DNA of 64,000 nucleotides from positions 22,276,923 through 22,340,922 of the forward strand of contig CM039515.1 in the NCBI GenBank assembly GCA_022432975.1, read 5' to 3'. Position numbers and translations under genes: made by a program. Below, one piece after another: positions 61,189 through 64,000 of the stretch; within the stretch, counting starts at the first letter, position 1, and every line of letters begins with the position of its first letter. The notes under the pieces are model-generated. The model ran no database searches. It was not told the origin of the DNA and saw only the letters and a program-made list of their open reading frames with translations. This stretch comes from Begonia masoniana (taxonomy: Eukaryota; Streptophyta; Magnoliopsida; Cucurbitales; Begoniaceae).

Positions 61189-62422
61189 TATAAAGTCAAG
61201 TTTTATTATTAAACAAAAACTCTCTCTTTCCCCCACCCCCCCCCCCCCCCAACTCACGATCTCCTTTCTTAAGAGAGCAAGTCTCTCTCATTTTGGTGAT
61301 TCTCCTCCACGGCAATTTCTTCTTGGCCGATTGTTCGTCTCTTCAGGCGATCGTTTCTCTTCAATTTTCTTTCCCCTATCAACACTCTAGGTAAGCACTA
61401 CGCTTTGGACTCATTTAGTTGTGGTTTACGGGTTGATTTCGATTTAGGGTTTTGTTAGAAATCTCTGATTTTGGTTAGAAATCGTTAGGAAGTTTAAATT
61501 AGTTCCCTTTGACGATCTATTTACGACTATTGACAATAGTTATGTGAGATTGTGGTTATTGACGGATTTAGGTTAGATTTTTGGTTGTTGAAGGTTGTTA
61601 AATCTCCATTAATGGAGTTTGGTATTTTGTGAGCGCCACGTGCTCGATGAAATGCCTAAATGGAGAAAATAGAAGTTTTAGGAGAAATTACTTTGGCTAG
61701 AGACTTAGTTTAAGTTTAGAATTCGTTTATTTAGAATCGGTTTTAATGCCCTTAATTGTGAAATGCTTTAGGTGGAGACGACTTTTGGACGGTGCTCGGC
61801 TAGCTACGGACGTCAGGTAAGTGGGGGCTAGGTTTCCAGCCCTTAAGGCCCTACATCGTGTCAACGTTAGGCTTTTGTATTTTGATGATGATTTTCTAAT
61901 TGTGGGGTTTACTGAGTCAGGTAGCCTAGGATGTTAGTTATTAGTTGTTTGTGAAGTTTGTTAAGAATAATGTACGTCCATGTACATTGTGAATTGTTTG
62001 ATGATATGTTCTGATGATATGTTATACATAGATTCCTCATGCATCATGTTTTCTCAAATGTCATATGAAACGTCTCATGTATGATGTATGTAAAAGAAAA
62101 GTAACGATTAAGTGTGGGTGGGACTGTATGGCCATAACAACAAAACCAATGTCACTTCCACGCGATGGACTATGAATACGGCCGAAAGGACTATGTACAC
62201 GCACTTGGCCTACACTCTCTGACAAGATCCCCACCTTAATCCATGTTAACGAAAATGAAAAAGAATAAGAACAAGTAAATGAACATGTTTTATGAAAAGT
62301 CATGCATTCATGCATACATCATCTATAGTGCATTCCCTTGCTAAGCATTAGGCTTAATGTTTATGTTATATGATGTAGGTGACAGGTGTGAAGGTGAGAG
62401 TCCTCTCGATGTCAAGGAATAG
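61189..62422 (+). other. Predicted spliced leader in D LTR (3 exons)
   Basis: AATATAAAG 61189; donor 1 ACTCTAG|GTAAGC (61391); acceptor 1 AATGCTTTAG (ends 61771); exon 2 61772-61816 (45 nt); donor 2 GTCAG|GTAAGT (61817); CATGCATCATG 62038-62048; GCATTAGGCTTAATG; acceptor TGATGTAG (ends 62378); exon 3 frame GDRCEGESPLDVKE, stop 62420-62422. Confidence 0.5.
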
Positions 62423-62972
62423 GTTGTCGACGGATGGTGCTCGTGGTGACGGGGTGTGTTTTGGCTTGGCTAGATGATCCGATGGTGTGCCCCGAACTGT
62501 TTTGTGGCGAATGAATGTGAGTTAGTTTTTTTGGTTAGAAAGGTGATGGATTTTAGGGTGTATAGTTAGGTTTATCATTTAGGAATTTTATAGTGGATGT
62601 AGGTTTGAAGTAGTGTTATTTTGAATGATTTGATAATGTATGTCATTGGTGATGTTTTAAGAAAATTTCATGTTTATGTTCGATGTTTGTTTTGAGGATT
62701 TGATTGGGTTTTAGTTGATGATTTTAGGTGATTTATGACTGTATGGATACGCACGGTTTTAGAGCGATCCATGCAGTCCAATTTCATAAAAATTTCTAAT
62801 ATGTTTCTAATATACGATTGTGAGTCGTTTATTGGGTGATATTTCAATTAAGGAGGGATTAGTGTTGAAGGGTTGGTTGGAAGTATGTTTAGAGGCAAGA
62901 TGTTGTGGAGGTTGTAGTGTTTAAATTGTGGGGTGCAGGGCGTAGAAGGAAGAAAAGAAGAAAGAAATAAGG

Positions 62973-63052
62973 GTGGCGACTGATCGCCACAAATTGTGGC
63001 GATCAGTCGCCACAGGCGATCAGTCGCCACCTTTACTGGCGACTGATCGCCG
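62973..63052. repeat. Two perfect hairpins in D LTR
   Basis: 62973-63013 has 20-bp arms and a 1-nt centre (core GGCGACTGATCGCCACAA). 63016-63052 has 15-bp arms (GGCGATCAGTCGCCA) and a 7-nt loop. Confidence 0.92.
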
Positions 63053-63259
63053 TGGCATGATGTATTTTATTTGTTTTATATTAATTAATTAATAGTTTAA
63101 TTGATTTAATTGTTTTAGTATTTGCTTTAAACGATTTACTAAACAAATTTCGATTTCAATTCCGCTTTCGATTTCAATTGAGATTTAGTCTTAAGTACAG
63201 TTAGAGTTAAAAGTTTAAAAAAAAATACTAAGGGTACGGGTAAGGGTTGTGACAAACAC

Positions 63260-64000
63260 ACTGTGTATCCCCTCCATAGAAGCCGGTAGCTGCAACTGAT
63301 AGGCTGCTCTCCCAACTCTCTTCAGAATAGTGAATGGTTCAATAAATCTGGGGTTCAACTTACCTCTCTTCCCGAATCTCACAACTCCTTTAAATGGTGA
63401 TACCTTGAGGAAAACTTCATCGCCTACATCAAACTCTAATTCTCTGCGTCTTCTGTCGGCATAGCTTTTCTGTCGACTTTGAGCTGTTAAGATCCTCTGG
63501 CGGATGAGGGCAACCTTCTCAACAGTTTGTTGCACAATATCAGGATCAAGCAACTGTGCTTCACCAACTTCATCCCAGTACAAAGGAGATCTGCATTTAC
63601 GTCCATACAATGCCTCATAAGGTGCCATACCTATAGTTGCCTGAAAACTATTATTATAGGAAAACTTCACCAATGATAAGTATTTACTCCATGATCCTTG
63701 AAAATCTAAAACGCACGCACGAAGCATATCTTCCAATGTCTGAATAGTCCTTTCAGATTGTCCATCTGTCTGAGGGTGAAAGACTGTGCTAAAACTAAGC
63801 TGTGTTCCCATAGCCTTGTGCACACTTTTCTAAAACTTAGATGTGAATCGAGAATCTCAGTCTGAAATTATGGTATTTGGAACTCCATGTAATTTAACAA
63901 CCTCTTGCACATACAGCTTAGCAAGCTGATCCATCGAGTATGTCATCCTTATTGGCAGAAAGTGTGCGGATTTGGTTAATCGATCTACTATTACCAAGAT
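63260..64000 (-). pseudogene. Integrase region of E4, runs off window
   Basis: From the right edge, on the minus strand: [39 protein letters not shown], then stops at an expected R (CGA to TGA) and an expected W (TGG to TAG). It is open from 63823: [20 protein letters not shown] (catalytic E), VKFSYNNSFQATIGMAPYEA, YGRKCRSPLYWDEVGEAQLL, and the C-terminal FIEPFTILKRVGRAAYQLQL. It ends in HSVF at the D solo LTR. The rest of gag-pol lies beyond 64000. Confidence 0.9.

Larger units (their letters stand above)
60823..63259 (+). mobile_element. Solo LTR, family D, TSD AACAC
   Basis: The LTR is 60828-63254 (2427 bp), TGTAACACTCGGG to AAGGGTTGTGACA; AACAC on both sides. It inserted into the pol gene of E4. 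This is the best complete D LTR in the window. Hairpins at 62973-63052. Confidence 0.95.

Overview
The window is nuclear DNA from a flowering plant, probably a repeat-rich, heterochromatic part of a chromosome. Three things show this: Ty3/Gypsy chromovirus-like gag-pol genes (Tekay/Del-like by their integrase and C-terminal motifs), primer-binding sites matching plant initiator tRNA-Met (TGGTATCA[G/A]AGC), and Cassandra elements, the plant-specific miniature LTR elements that carry a 5S rRNA sequence. I see no intact host gene. The only plausible host coding piece is one 3'-terminal exon (2348-2464).

Almost every base can be placed in an LTR element. I recognise four large LTR families, all starting TGTAA/TGTAG and ending TRACA/YTACA: A (LTR of the gag-pol element, about 2.5 kb), B (1.9-2.7 kb, also the LTR of a non-coding element family), C (about 2-3 kb) and D (about 2.4-2.8 kb). 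Cassandra is a fifth, small family. Ten solo LTRs have perfect 5-bp target duplications, many nested up to three deep: 2950-8441 (containing 5186-7939), 9152-11018, 11072-17033 (containing 13460-17027, which contains 15550-15927), 28887-31651, 40108-43128, 52489-56855 and 60828-63254.

Layout. 1-2137: 23-bp satellite plus the 3' part of a D LTR. 2138-2944, 8447-9146, 11024-11066, 17039-17480: older, probably low-copy DNA split by solo LTRs. 17481-19419: truncated D and C LTRs. 19420-25993: B fragment, minus-strand gag fragment with its A LTR (element E5), then the left LTR of E3. 25994-35048: E3, a minus-strand non-autonomous element with a large non-coding interior. 35049-37868: LTR fragments. 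37869-46422: E1, a plus-strand relative of E3. 46423-59534: E2, a gag-pol element cut by one Cassandra and by one solo LTR that itself holds a three-LTR Cassandra. 59535-64000: E4, a minus-strand gag-pol element, interrupted by a D solo LTR and running off the window.

The most unusual signal lies inside the LTRs. All four large families share a layout that looks like a spliced leader: TATA box, CT-rich first exon, donor, acceptor, a second exon of 45-52 nt ending AG|GTAAGT, a second intron carrying TACATC and CATGCATCATG boxes, and an acceptor GATGTAG|GT that opens a third exon with a short, mostly acidic reading frame of 13-17 codons and then a stop. Downstream of it each LTR has a fast-changing zone of satellites (59, 61, 178 and 27 bp units, many with TGACGTCA) or of hairpins whose arms change sequence but stay complementary. 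All assignments come from reading the sequence; no database search was run.
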